Below are positions 34,855 to 42,770 of a stretch of 64,000 nt of DNA, piece by piece. This DNA comes from CAZCJA01 sp964499015 (GTDB lineage: Bacteria > Elusimicrobiota > Elusimicrobia > F11): positions 1 to 64,000 of the forward strand of contig CAZCJA010000002.1 in NCBI GenBank assembly GCA_964499015.1, in the 5' to 3' direction. Below the pieces are notes generated by a model. That model saw only the letters and a list, made by a program, of their open reading frames with translations. It was not told the DNA's origin and did no database searches. The translations under genes were made by a program, and so were the position numbers. How positions within the stretch are numbered: the first letter of the stretch is position 1; each line of letters begins with the position of its first letter.

Positions 34855-35859
34855 ATGCCCGTGGCCGACGCCGTCCAGCTTCCGGTTTCTCGCCGGACAT
34901 ACGCGGATATTGAACTCCTCTCCACCGGCGCCTACGCGCCGCTTGATGGGTTTCTCGGGCGCGCCGATTACGACAGCGTGCTCAAAAACGCGCGTTTGAC
35001 GAGCGGCGCCATCTGGCCGGTCCCGATCACGTTTTCCGTCAGCGCCGCCGTCAAAGAAAATTTAAAAGCGGGCGACCACGTCGAGCTCGATTACGACGGC
35101 GTCGTCGTGGCCACGCTGTACGTCAACGAAATTTACGCCGCCGACAAAAAAGCCGAAGCGCTGGCCATTTATAAAACCGACGATCAGAAACACCCGGGCG
35201 TGGCGGCGCTCTATGCCCAGGGCGATTATTACGTCGGCGGGAAAGTGAACCTATTGCTCTGGCCCGACTACGGCGACCTGGACGATTATCATTTGACGCC
35301 GGATGAAACAAAGTTCGCGATTCAAGAACGCGGCTGGAAAACGGTGGTGGGCTTTCAAACGCGCAACCCGATCCACGCGGCGCACGAATTTTTGACCAAG
35401 TCGGCGCTCGAATCCGTCGACGGCTTGCTGATTCATCCGCTGGTCGGCGCGACCAAAGAGGGGGACGTTCCCGCGCAAGCGCGCATGGCCTCCTACGAGG
35501 TTTTGATCCGCAACCATTATCCGAAAGGCCGCGTGATGCTGTCGATGTTCCCAGGGAACATGTATTACGCGGGGCCGCGCGAAGCGGTGCTGCACGCGCT
35601 GGTCCGCAAGAACTACGGCTGCACCCATTTTATCGTCGGGCGAGACCACGCGGGCGTGGGCGATTATTACGGCCCGTACGAGGCGCAGGACTATATTAAA
35701 AGCTTCGGCACGGAACTCGGCATCATGCCGCTGTGCTACAAAGCGGTGAAGGACGTTTCCGGAACGGAGCTGCGCAAATTTATCGCAGAAGGTAAAATGC
35801 CGCCGCCCGACATCATGCACCCGGACGTCGCGGACGCTTTGCTTAAGGCCATGAAATGA
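34855..35859 (+). CDS. sat: Sulfate adenylyltransferase (ATP sulfurylase) Sat
   Basis: Activates sulfate to APS. 334 residues, about 50 shorter than typical bacterial Sat; the missing part is the start of the N-terminal PUA-like domain (no HGG-type motif). Catalytic motifs intact: QTRNPIHAAHE at 168-178 and GRDHAGVGDYY from 262. Downstream cysK and a sulfite/nitrite reductase argue for assimilation. APS reductase or kinase is not in the window. Its stop overlaps cysK by ATGA. Confidence 0.93.
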   Translation: MPVADAVQLPVSRRTYADIELLSTGAYAPLDGFLGRADYDSVLKNARLTSGAIWPVPITFSVSAAVKENLKAGDHVELDYDGVVVATLYVNEIYAADKKAEALAIYKTDDQKHPGVAALYAQGDYYVGGKVNLLLWPDYGDLDDYHLTPDETKFAIQERGWKTVVGFQTRNPIHAAHEFLTKSALESVDGLLIHPLVGATKEGDVPAQARMASYEVLIRNHYPKGRVMLSMFPGNMYYAGPREAVLHALVRKNYGCTHFIVGRDHAGVGDYYGPYEAQDYIKSFGTELGIMPLCYKAVKDVSGTELRKFIAEGKMPPPDIMHPDVADALLKAMK

Positions 35860-36854
35860 ACAAAACAGCCGCCAATAAAAACATCGGACTCGGACTTCTC
35901 GAGCGCATCGGCAACACGCCGCTCTTGCGCCTCGAGCGTTTCAGCCATTGGTTGGGCGACCACGGCTCGACCATTTACGCCAAGGCCGAATTCATGAACC
36001 CCGGCGGCTCGGTGAAAGATCGCGCCGCGCGCCACATGATCATGGGCGCGATCAAGTCGGGAGAGTTAACCAAGGATAAGATAATTCTCGATTCCTCCAG
36101 CGGCAACACCGGCATTTCCTACGCGATGATCGGCACCGCGCTCGGCTACAAAGTGGAATTGTGCATTCCGGAAAACGCCCGCGCGAAAGCCCGCGTGTCC
36201 GAAGCCTACGGCGCCAAAGTGATTTACACCGATCCGTTGGAAGGATCCGACGGCGCGATCATCAAGGCCATGGAAATGGTTAAGGCAAACCCGGGCCGCT
36301 ATTACATGCCCGACCAATACAACAACCCCAATAATTGGAAGGCCCATTACGAAACCACCGCCGAGGAAATCTGGGCGCAGACCGAAGGCCGCGTCACTCA
36401 TTTTGTCACCGGCATCGGCACCTCCGGCACGCTGATGGGAACCGGCCGCCGGCTGAAAGAGTTAAACCCTAAGATAGAGATCGTGGCGGTGGAGCCGTTT
36501 TCCGCGCTTCACGGCCTGGAAGGCCTTAAGCACATGGCCTCTTCGATTGTTCCCGGAATTTATGACCAGAAGGTGCACGACCGAAAAGTGAGCGTGCACA
36601 CCGAAGACGCCTACGAGATGTGCTGCCGCCTGGCCCGAGAAGAGGGCGTTTTAGCCGGATTTTCGTCCGGCGCGGCGCTGCAAGGCGCGTTTGAAGTGGC
36701 GCTCGGCGTGCCGAACGCGGTGGTGGTCACGATCATCGCCGACTCGGGCGAGCGATATATCAATTCACGTTTTTGGGAAGAAATGATAAATTACTTCGAG
36801 CAGTACTGGCGGACGCACGATCAACTGAAAGCGCCTCGTTCCCGCATACAGTAA
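35856..36854 (+). CDS. cysK: Cysteine synthase (O-acetylserine sulfhydrylase, PLP)
   Basis: 332 residues, fold-type II PLP enzyme. PLP lysine K54 in NPGGSVKDRAARH; the phosphate or substrate loop is SSSGNTGISYAM (80-91); the GTSGT-like loop is GIGTSGTLMGTGR. Uses sulfide, or a thiocarboxylated carrier protein in the CysM branch, to make cysteine. The CysK/CysM choice cannot be settled from motifs, and cystathionine beta-synthase is a third possibility. Coupled to sat and 9 nt before the JAMM peptidase gene. Confidence 0.9.
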   Translation: MNKTAANKNIGLGLLERIGNTPLLRLERFSHWLGDHGSTIYAKAEFMNPGGSVKDRAARHMIMGAIKSGELTKDKIILDSSSGNTGISYAMIGTALGYKVELCIPENARAKARVSEAYGAKVIYTDPLEGSDGAIIKAMEMVKANPGRYYMPDQYNNPNNWKAHYETTAEEIWAQTEGRVTHFVTGIGTSGTLMGTGRRLKELNPKIEIVAVEPFSALHGLEGLKHMASSIVPGIYDQKVHDRKVSVHTEDAYEMCCRLAREEGVLAGFSSGAALQGAFEVALGVPNAVVVTIIADSGERYINSRFWEEMINYFEQYWRTHDQLKAPRSRIQ

Positions 36855-36863
36855 GGGAAACCG

Positions 36864-37337
36864 ATGGTAGTTCTTCCGAAAACCGTTCACCGCGTCATTT
36901 CCGATTGGGCCCAGAAAGCGTATCCGAATGAAGGCGTTGGCCTTCTGATCGGCCGGTTTGATAAGAACCGCAAAGATGTGGTCCGTTTCGCGCCCCTGAC
37001 CAATGAACTGCTGCAGAAAAAGTTGGACAACGCCTCGACCTTGCCCAAAGAACGCCAGGGTGAAAAAGCGGGGCGCACCGAATTTGTGATGGATCCGGCC
37101 GAGTTCAACCGCGAAACGCTGAACGCCGAAAAAGAAGGACTGGATGTCGTGGGCATTCTTCACACGCACCCCGATCATCCGCCGCGGCCGTCTCAGGTTG
37201 ATTCGTCGCAGCCGTTTCTCGCGCAGTGGTCGAACATCATCGTCGCGGTGGAAAAGGGAAAAACCAAGGAGATGAAGTCCTGGTTTCGCGACGACGACGC
37301 CAAGCCGTTCGATGAAGAAGAGCTGAAGGTCGTTTAA
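36864..37337 (+). CDS. JAMM/MPN+ metallopeptidase (Mec-like)
   Basis: 157 residues. The JAMM zinc motif is complete: E23 in NEGVGLLIG, H100 and H102 in LHTHPDHPPRPS, and D113 in SQVDSSQPF. Bacterial stand-alone JAMM enzymes such as Mycobacterium Mec remove cysteine from the sulfur carrier CysO. The neighbours (sat, cysK, sulfite reductase) make the same role plausible, but no ThiS/MoaD-like carrier gene is adjacent. The ATG is supported by AAGGGAAA. Confidence 0.88.
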   Translation: MVVLPKTVHRVISDWAQKAYPNEGVGLLIGRFDKNRKDVVRFAPLTNELLQKKLDNASTLPKERQGEKAGRTEFVMDPAEFNRETLNAEKEGLDVVGILHTHPDHPPRPSQVDSSQPFLAQWSNIIVAVEKGKTKEMKSWFRDDDAKPFDEEELKVV

Positions 37338-37365
37338 ATTTTTCAAAACTTAAAAGGAGGATGCC

Positions 37366-39138
37366 ATGGCTGTTATCACCGTTGATTCGGCGAAGAGCGT
37401 AAAGCTCGAGCCCGTTGTCGAAGAAGAGCTGAAACGCTTTGAAGACAACATCAAAGCCCTGCGCTCAGGCACCCTCGACGCCAACGAATTTAAGAAATTC
37501 CGTCTGAACAACGGCACCTACGGCATTCGCAACGAGTCGGATTTGCACATGATCCGCATCAAATGCAAATACGGGGAGCTCTCCGCGGACCAGCTGGACA
37601 CCATCGCCAACATCGCCGAAAAATTTACGCGCCTGAAAGTCGGCCACGTCACCACGCGCCAGGCCATTCAAATCCATCACGTGCACTTGGACAACGTGCC
37701 CACGGTTTTGCGCATGCTTGAAGCCTGCGGCCTGACCGCGCGCGAAGCCTGCGGCAACACCGTCCGCAACGTGACCGCGACGCCCTACGCCGGCCTGCTT
37801 GCCGACGAGGCCTTCGACGTTCAGCCGTACGCCGAACTTATTTTCCAGCGCTTCCTGCGCAACCCGATTTGCCAAAACCTGCCCCGCAAATTCAAATTCG
37901 CTTTCTTTGGCGGCGGCAAGGAAGACATCGCCTACACCGCCATTCACGACATCGGTTTTGTGGCGGCCACCCGCACCGTGAACGGGAAAGTGGAAAAAGG
38001 TTTCCACGTGTACGTCGGCGGCGGCCTGGGCGCGACCCCGCATTTGGCCATTCGTCTGGAAGAATTCACGCCGCTGGAAGATTTTTACGCCACCGCGGAA
38101 GCGATCATTCACATCTTCGACCGCGAAGGCGACCGCAAAGACAAGTTCCACGCCCGTCTTAAATTCGTCGTCAAGAAATACGGCGACGACGCGTTCCGCA
38201 AAATGGTCATCGATGAACGCATGGCCGTCCGTTCGACCCGCGCCGGCGGCTGGAAATGGGATTTCCCGCAAGTCGCAGAGCCGGTCGCGCCCGTGTTGGC
38301 GGAAAAAATCGACGCCAGCGTGAAGCCGGCGGCCGATTATGAACTCTGGCGCCGCACCAACGTGCTCGCGCAGAAACAGGCCGGCTACTCCATCGCGATC
38401 GTGACGCTGCCCTTGGGCGACATCTTCGTGCCGCAGATGCGTCAGCTCGCCAAGATCGCCCGCAAATTCAACGGCGGACGTTTGCGCACGATGGTCCAAC
38501 AGAACGTTTTGCTCACCTGGGTGAAGAACGAACACCTGGTCGCCCTTCATGGTGAACTCAAAGCCGCGGGCTTAGCGGAAGCCGGCGCCATGCGCTTGGC
38601 CGACGTCACCCGCTGCCCCGGCGCCGACACCTGCCAGATCGCGGTCACCAAATCGCGCGGTTTGGCCGGCGCCATTCTGCAATTGTTCAAGAACGGCCTG
38701 GCCAACGACATGGACATGAAGGACCTGCACATTAAAATTTCCGGCTGCACCAATTCCTGCGGCCAGCACCACATCGGCAACATCGGTTTCTTCGGCACCT
38801 ACCGGAAAGTCGACGGCCATGAAGTGCCGCATTACCAGCTTCTGCTCGGCGGCGACATCCGCGAAGGCGACGCCAAGTTCGGCCAGCCGATCACGGCCAT
38901 TCCGGCCAAGCGCGGCCCCGAAGTCGTGAAGCATCTTGTCGAGCTCTATAAGAAGGAGAAGCAAGGGGAAGAACGTTTTGTCGAAACCATTAACCGCTTG
39001 GGCCGGGCCCGTTTGAAGGCCGAAGTGGAGCCGTTCCGCACGCTGCCGCCGTTCGCGGAAAAGCCGGAAATGTATTACGAATGGGATGAAAATCACGAGT
39101 TCAAGGCCGAAATCGGCCAGGGCGAGTGTGCGGCGTAG
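37366..39138 (+). CDS. Siroheme [4Fe-4S] sulfite (or nitrite) reductase, ferredoxin type
   Basis: 590 residues with the two-fold repeated ferrodoxin-like plus NIR_SIR architecture. Siroheme/4Fe-4S ligands: C417 and C423 (CPGADTC), C461 and C465 (SGCTNSC). Six-electron reduction of sulfite to sulfide is favoured by the sat/cysK context; ferredoxin-nitrite reductase (NirA) is a close relative and cannot be excluded. A strong AAGGAGG is 7 nt before the ATG. There is no flavoprotein partner gene, so reduced ferredoxin is the probable donor. Last gene of the nadC operon. Confidence 0.88.
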   Translation: MAVITVDSAKSVKLEPVVEEELKRFEDNIKALRSGTLDANEFKKFRLNNGTYGIRNESDLHMIRIKCKYGELSADQLDTIANIAEKFTRLKVGHVTTRQAIQIHHVHLDNVPTVLRMLEACGLTAREACGNTVRNVTATPYAGLLADEAFDVQPYAELIFQRFLRNPICQNLPRKFKFAFFGGGKEDIAYTAIHDIGFVAATRTVNGKVEKGFHVYVGGGLGATPHLAIRLEEFTPLEDFYATAEAIIHIFDREGDRKDKFHARLKFVVKKYGDDAFRKMVIDERMAVRSTRAGGWKWDFPQVAEPVAPVLAEKIDASVKPAADYELWRRTNVLAQKQAGYSIAIVTLPLGDIFVPQMRQLAKIARKFNGGRLRTMVQQNVLLTWVKNEHLVALHGELKAAGLAEAGAMRLADVTRCPGADTCQIAVTKSRGLAGAILQLFKNGLANDMDMKDLHIKISGCTNSCGQHHIGNIGFFGTYRKVDGHEVPHYQLLLGGDIREGDAKFGQPITAIPAKRGPEVVKHLVELYKKEKQGEERFVETINRLGRARLKAEVEPFRTLPPFAEKPEMYYEWDENHEFKAEIGQGECAA

Positions 39139-39162
39139 CCCATTGGGCTCACAGATTTTTTT
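39137..39162 (+). terminator. Weak terminator after the sulfite reductase gene
   Basis: Stem AGCCC / GGGCT with a 3-nt loop (39137-39149) and a T-run at 39155-39162. The stem begins inside the stop codon and is only 5 bp, so termination is probably partial. The T-run merges with the next promoter. Confidence 0.4.
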
Positions 39163-39188
39163 GACAGATCGTTTTGAATTGTTAAAAA
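39161..39188 (+). promoter_or_regulatory. Promoter of the histone-fold gene (and possibly menG-nuo)
   Basis: Perfect -35 TTGACA (39161-39166), a 16-nt spacer and -10-like TAAAAA (39183-39188). It gives the small gene its own start of transcription, and read-through could feed the menG-nuo operon 7 nt after it. Confidence 0.6.
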
Positions 39189-39220
39189 TCAGCCCATTCC
39201 AAACAACCTAAGGAGATCCC

Positions 39221-39400
39221 ATGTCCGAAATCTACGTTGTTGTCAGCAAAGTGAAGAAGAAAGTGAAAGAAGCCGGATTCCGCACGGGCAAAGATTACAC
39301 GGACGCTCTGTCCACCAAGATCGAGCAGATTGTTAACGCCTCGGTTGAGAAAGTGAAAGCCGACGGCAAGAAAAAGACCTTGGGTGCAGAAGATCTCTAA
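39221..39400 (+). CDS. Bacterial histone-fold protein (single short histone fold)
   Basis: 59 residues, too short for a usual ORF cut-off. AAGGAG lies 6 nt before the ATG. Residues 1-20 (MSEIYVVVSKVKKKVKEAGF) fit histone helix 1, residues 25-48 helix 2 (TDALSTKIEQIVNASVEKVK), and KADGKKKTLGAEDL matches the archaeal-histone loop 2 (for example GRKTIKAEDI of HMf-type histones, from memory). It ends there, so helix 3 is nearly absent, as in short bacterial histones such as Bdellovibrio Bd0055. It has 15 Lys/Arg and 8 Asp/Glu. A DNA-binding dimer is inferred. It lies alone between the sulfur operon and menG. Confidence 0.8.
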   Translation: MSEIYVVVSKVKKKVKEAGFRTGKDYTDALSTKIEQIVNASVEKVKADGKKKTLGAEDL

Positions 39401-39406
39401 GAATTT

Positions 39407-40099
39407 GTGGCGACGTCTTCTCCCATCCGGGACATGTTTAATGCGCTCGTCCCGGAGTATGATCGATTTAACCGTCTAAGCAGTTTAGGACTTGATGTAA
39501 CGTGGCGCCGCGCCCTCGCTGACCATTACGCGAGCGGCGCCCACGTGTTGGACGTTGGAACCGGAACCGGCGACTTGGCCCGCGAATTTTTGGGCCGGGG
39601 CATCCAGGTGACCGGTGTGGATTTTTCTGAAAGCATGGTGCAGGCCGCCCGGCGCAAGATGTCGGGCAACGGCAACGCCCGCTTCTCGGTCGAGAGCGCG
39701 GACCGTTTGTCGTTCGGTACGGATTCGTTCGACGGCGTCGTTTCGGCGTTCGTCATCCGCAACCTGCATCACGGCGGAATCCTAAATCCATCATTAAAAG
39801 AGTTTTACCGTGTGTTGAAACCGGGGGCCGAAATGGTCCACCTGGAATTGACGCAGCCCCTGAAAGGCGTGATGCATTGGGGCTACAAGGCGTACATGAC
39901 GGCCATTTTGCCGTCGATCGGCTATGCGATGTTCGGTTCCCGCTGGCCGAAGAATTACTTGAAGCAGACGATTGAAAATTTTCCGGCGCCGCTGACGCTG
40001 TGCCAATGGATGCGCTGGACGGGATTTGAAAAGGTGCGGCATTACCCCTTAAGCGGGGGAATCGCCAGCCTGTTTATCGGAGTTAAACCCAATGCTTAA
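39407..40099 (+). CDS. menG: Demethylmenaquinone/ubiquinone C-methyltransferase (UbiE/MenG)
   Basis: Last step of menaquinone synthesis (or a ubiquinone C-methylation). 230 residues. MFNALVPEYDRFNRLSSLG at the start and SAM motif I VLDVGTGTGDLAREFL; then FVIRNLHHGG and FYRVLKPGAEMVHLELTQP. GTG start 7 nt after the histone-fold gene. Menaquinone is the more likely product but no men gene is present to confirm it. The ATG of nuoA overlaps its 3' end by 8 nt, linking quinone supply to complex I. Confidence 0.92.
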   Translation: MATSSPIRDMFNALVPEYDRFNRLSSLGLDVTWRRALADHYASGAHVLDVGTGTGDLAREFLGRGIQVTGVDFSESMVQAARRKMSGNGNARFSVESADRLSFGTDSFDGVVSAFVIRNLHHGGILNPSLKEFYRVLKPGAEMVHLELTQPLKGVMHWGYKAYMTAILPSIGYAMFGSRWPKNYLKQTIENFPAPLTLCQWMRWTGFEKVRHYPLSGGIASLFIGVKPNA

Positions 40100-40457
40100 T
40101 TTGACGGAATACGCGGGCCTGCTGATCTACGTCCTTCTGGGCGTGGGTTTCATCTGCGGTATTTTCACGGTGTCGTGGGCGTTCCGCGAACGCTCCAACG
40201 GCGATCCGAACCGCGACAGCGTGTACGAATGCGGCATGCCGATTTTGGGCACAACGTACGTTTCTCCGAACATCCGTTTTTACGTTTTCGCTCTTTTGTT
40301 CGTCGTGTTCGACATCGAAGCCGCCTTCATTTTGCCCTGGGCGGTGAAGTTTAAGACCCTCGGCATGGTCGCTTTTGTCGAAATGCTGATCTTCATCGCA
40401 ATTTTGTTTGTTGGACTGATTTACGCGTGGCGCAAAGGCGCCCTTAAGTGGGAGTAA
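40092..40457 (+). CDS. nuoA: NADH-quinone oxidoreductase subunit A (NuoA)
   Basis: Small membrane subunit of complex I, 121 residues, three membrane segments. Signature DSVYECGMP and [14 protein letters not shown]. Begins inside the last codons of menG. The first of eleven nuo genes in canonical order A-B-C-D-H-I-J-K-L-M-N. Confidence 0.96.
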   Translation: MLNLTEYAGLLIYVLLGVGFICGIFTVSWAFRERSNGDPNRDSVYECGMPILGTTYVSPNIRFYVFALLFVVFDIEAAFILPWAVKFKTLGMVAFVEMLIFIAILFVGLIYAWRKGALKWE

Positions 40458-40464
40458 GGTAATA

Positions 40465-41058
40465 ATGGATACTGGCAAGAACGGCTTTGATCAACTGCAG
40501 GTGATGAAGCAGTACAAGTTCATGGGTGGGGAAGTGCTTCTCACCGGCGTGGATTATTTTATCGATTGGGCCCGCAAATCCTCCATCTGGCCGCTCACCT
40601 TCGGCCTTGCCTGCTGCGCCATTGAAATGATGGCCGCCTACGCCTCCCGTTACGATTTCGACCGCATCGGCGTCATTCCGCGCCCGACGCCGCGCCAGGC
40701 CGACCTGATGATCATCGCCGGCACCGTCGTGAAGAAGATGGCGCCCGCCGTGGAACGCTTGTACCAGCAAATGCCGGAACCGCGCTTTGTGATTTCCATG
40801 GGCGCCTGCTCCAACTGCGGCGGCCCGTATTACGATTCTTACTCCGTGTCCAAAGGCGTGGACAAGGTCATCCCGGTCGACATCTATGTGCCGGGCTGCC
40901 CGCCTCGGCCCGAAGCCCTTTTCAGCGCCGTCGTCGCTCTTCAAAAGAAAATCGACAAATACTGGGACGGCGGCAAACGCGTGCTCAAGCCCGTTAAGCC
41001 GACCAACGAAGTCCTCCGGGAGATCAACGACGCCGCGATCATCGCACGCAAGTCCTAG
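40465..41058 (+). CDS. nuoB: NADH-quinone oxidoreductase subunit B (NuoB)
   Basis: Peripheral-arm subunit carrying the terminal [4Fe-4S] cluster N2. 197 residues; ligands C50-C51 ([10 protein letters not shown]), C115 (GACSNCGG) and C145 (VPGCPPRPE) all present. A GGAGTAAGG ribosome site precedes the ATG. Electrons pass from N2 to quinone at the NuoB/NuoD interface. Confidence 0.97.
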   Translation: MDTGKNGFDQLQVMKQYKFMGGEVLLTGVDYFIDWARKSSIWPLTFGLACCAIEMMAAYASRYDFDRIGVIPRPTPRQADLMIIAGTVVKKMAPAVERLYQQMPEPRFVISMGACSNCGGPYYDSYSVSKGVDKVIPVDIYVPGCPPRPEALFSAVVALQKKIDKYWDGGKRVLKPVKPTNEVLREINDAAIIARKS

Positions 41059-41061
41059 ACC

Positions 41062-41610
41062 ATGTACAACGCAGACCTCGTAAAAAAAATCGTCCAACGT
41101 TTTCCAGAAACCAGCGAAATCCCGGTTCCGGACAAGTACGTCCGCGACCCGGAACCGCAGCTGCGCATTCCCGCGGTCAAACTCCGCGAGGTGGCGAAAT
41201 ATTTGAAGACCGATCCGGAAACTCTTTTTGACTTGCCGATCCACATGACCGCGGTCGACTATATTAAGGACAATATTTTCGAACTGGTCTACGCGCTGTA
41301 CTCGACCAAGAAAAAGCACGGCATCATCGTCAAAGTGCAGATTCCGCGCAATTCCCCGGAAGTCGACACCGTGATGGACATTTGGTCGGGCATGGACTGG
41401 CAGGAACGCGAAGTGTTCGATTTGTTCGGCATCACCTTTAAAGGGCATACCTATTTGAAACGCATCATGATGTGGGAAGGCTTCCCCGGTTATCCGCTGC
41501 GCAAAGATTACGTGCACACGACGGACAAATACGATTCCGGCCTTGAAGTCGGAACGCCGGGCCTCGACGCCAAAGGCGTACCGATGGGCCACATGGCGGA
41601 AAAGAAATGA
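41062..41610 (+). CDS. nuoC: NADH-quinone oxidoreductase subunit C (NuoC)
   Basis: 30-kDa peripheral subunit, 182 residues, without fusion to NuoD (unlike E. coli NuoCD). Signature WQEREVFDLFGITFKGH and RIMMWEGFPGYPLRKDY. Stop overlaps nuoD by ATGA. Confidence 0.95.
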   Translation: MYNADLVKKIVQRFPETSEIPVPDKYVRDPEPQLRIPAVKLREVAKYLKTDPETLFDLPIHMTAVDYIKDNIFELVYALYSTKKKHGIIVKVQIPRNSPEVDTVMDIWSGMDWQEREVFDLFGITFKGHTYLKRIMMWEGFPGYPLRKDYVHTTDKYDSGLEVGTPGLDAKGVPMGHMAEKK

Positions 41611-42770
41611 CCACGCCCACAACCCAATATCCCGTCACCGACGGACCCGTTTTTGAAACGATGATCGAGCAGGTGGGCGACAATGAAATGTTGCTCAACC
41701 TCGGTCCGCAACATCCCTCCACCCACGGGGTTTTGCGCGTTGTGCTCAAGCTCGACGGCGAAGTGATCACCGACGCGGTGCCGGACTTGGGCTACTTGCA
41801 CCGCGGCGTGGAAAAACTCGCCGAGAACCGCACCTACCCGATGATCGTTGTTCTGTCAGACCGCGACGATTATTTGTCTGCCATGAACAACAACTGGGCG
41901 TACTGCCTGGGCGTGGAAAAACTTTTGAAAGTGGAAATTCCGCCGCGCGCCGAATACTTGCGCATCATCTGCGGGGAACTCAACCGCATCGCGTCCCACA
42001 TGGTGTTCTACGGCACCTTCGGCATTGATATCGGCGCGTTCACGCCGTTCCTTCACGCCTTCGGCCGCGACCGCGAGGAAATTCTCGACCTCTTTGAAGA
42101 AATCTGCGGCGCGCGCATCACCTACAACTACATCCGCGTCGGCGGCGTGATGCTGGACGCGCCGGAAGGCTGGGTCGGCCGCGTGAAAGCGTTCTGCGAA
42201 CGCATGAAGCCGCGCCTGAAAGAATACGACGGCCTCCTCACCTACAACCCGATTTTTATGGACCGCACCATCGGCGTCGGCCATCTGCCGGCCGCCAAAG
42301 CGATCGACTTGGGCGTCACCGGCCCGATCCTGCGCGGCAGCGGCGTGTCGCTCGACTTGCGCCGCGACCACACCTATAGCCTGTACAAAGATTTTAAATT
42401 CGACGTGCCCATCGGTAAAAACGGCGACTGCTACGACCGCTTTATGGTCCGCCGGCAGGAAATGACCGAATCCCTGCGCATCATCGAGCAGGCTTGTGAC
42501 AAATTCCCCGAAGGCCCGGTGATGGGAAAAGTCGGCAAAGTGTACCGTCCCGGCGCCGGCGAAAGCTACGACCAGCTGGAAGGCCCGCGCGGTTGGCTCG
42601 GTTCCTACATCGTTTCCGACGGAACCGACCGTCCGTACCGCTATCACATCCGGCCGCCGTCGTTCATCAATTTGCAGTCCTTGTCCGAACTCGTGCGCGG
42701 CTGGAAAGTCGCCGACGTGATCGCGATCTTGGGATCAATTGACTTTGTGTTGGGAGAAGTGGACCGATGA
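41607..42770 (+). CDS. nuoD: NADH-quinone oxidoreductase subunit D (NuoD)
   Basis: 49-kDa subunit forming the quinone pocket with NuoB; evolved from the NiFe-hydrogenase large subunit but lacking its CxxC ligands. 387 residues. NLGPQHPSTHGVLRVVLKLD carries the quinone-pocket histidine. C-terminal RIRPPSF-like segment HIRPPSFINLQSL. ATGA overlaps on both sides. Confidence 0.97.
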   Translation: MTTPTTQYPVTDGPVFETMIEQVGDNEMLLNLGPQHPSTHGVLRVVLKLDGEVITDAVPDLGYLHRGVEKLAENRTYPMIVVLSDRDDYLSAMNNNWAYCLGVEKLLKVEIPPRAEYLRIICGELNRIASHMVFYGTFGIDIGAFTPFLHAFGRDREEILDLFEEICGARITYNYIRVGGVMLDAPEGWVGRVKAFCERMKPRLKEYDGLLTYNPIFMDRTIGVGHLPAAKAIDLGVTGPILRGSGVSLDLRRDHTYSLYKDFKFDVPIGKNGDCYDRFMVRRQEMTESLRIIEQACDKFPEGPVMGKVGKVYRPGAGESYDQLEGPRGWLGSYIVSDGTDRPYRYHIRPPSFINLQSLSELVRGWKVADVIAILGSIDFVLGEVDR

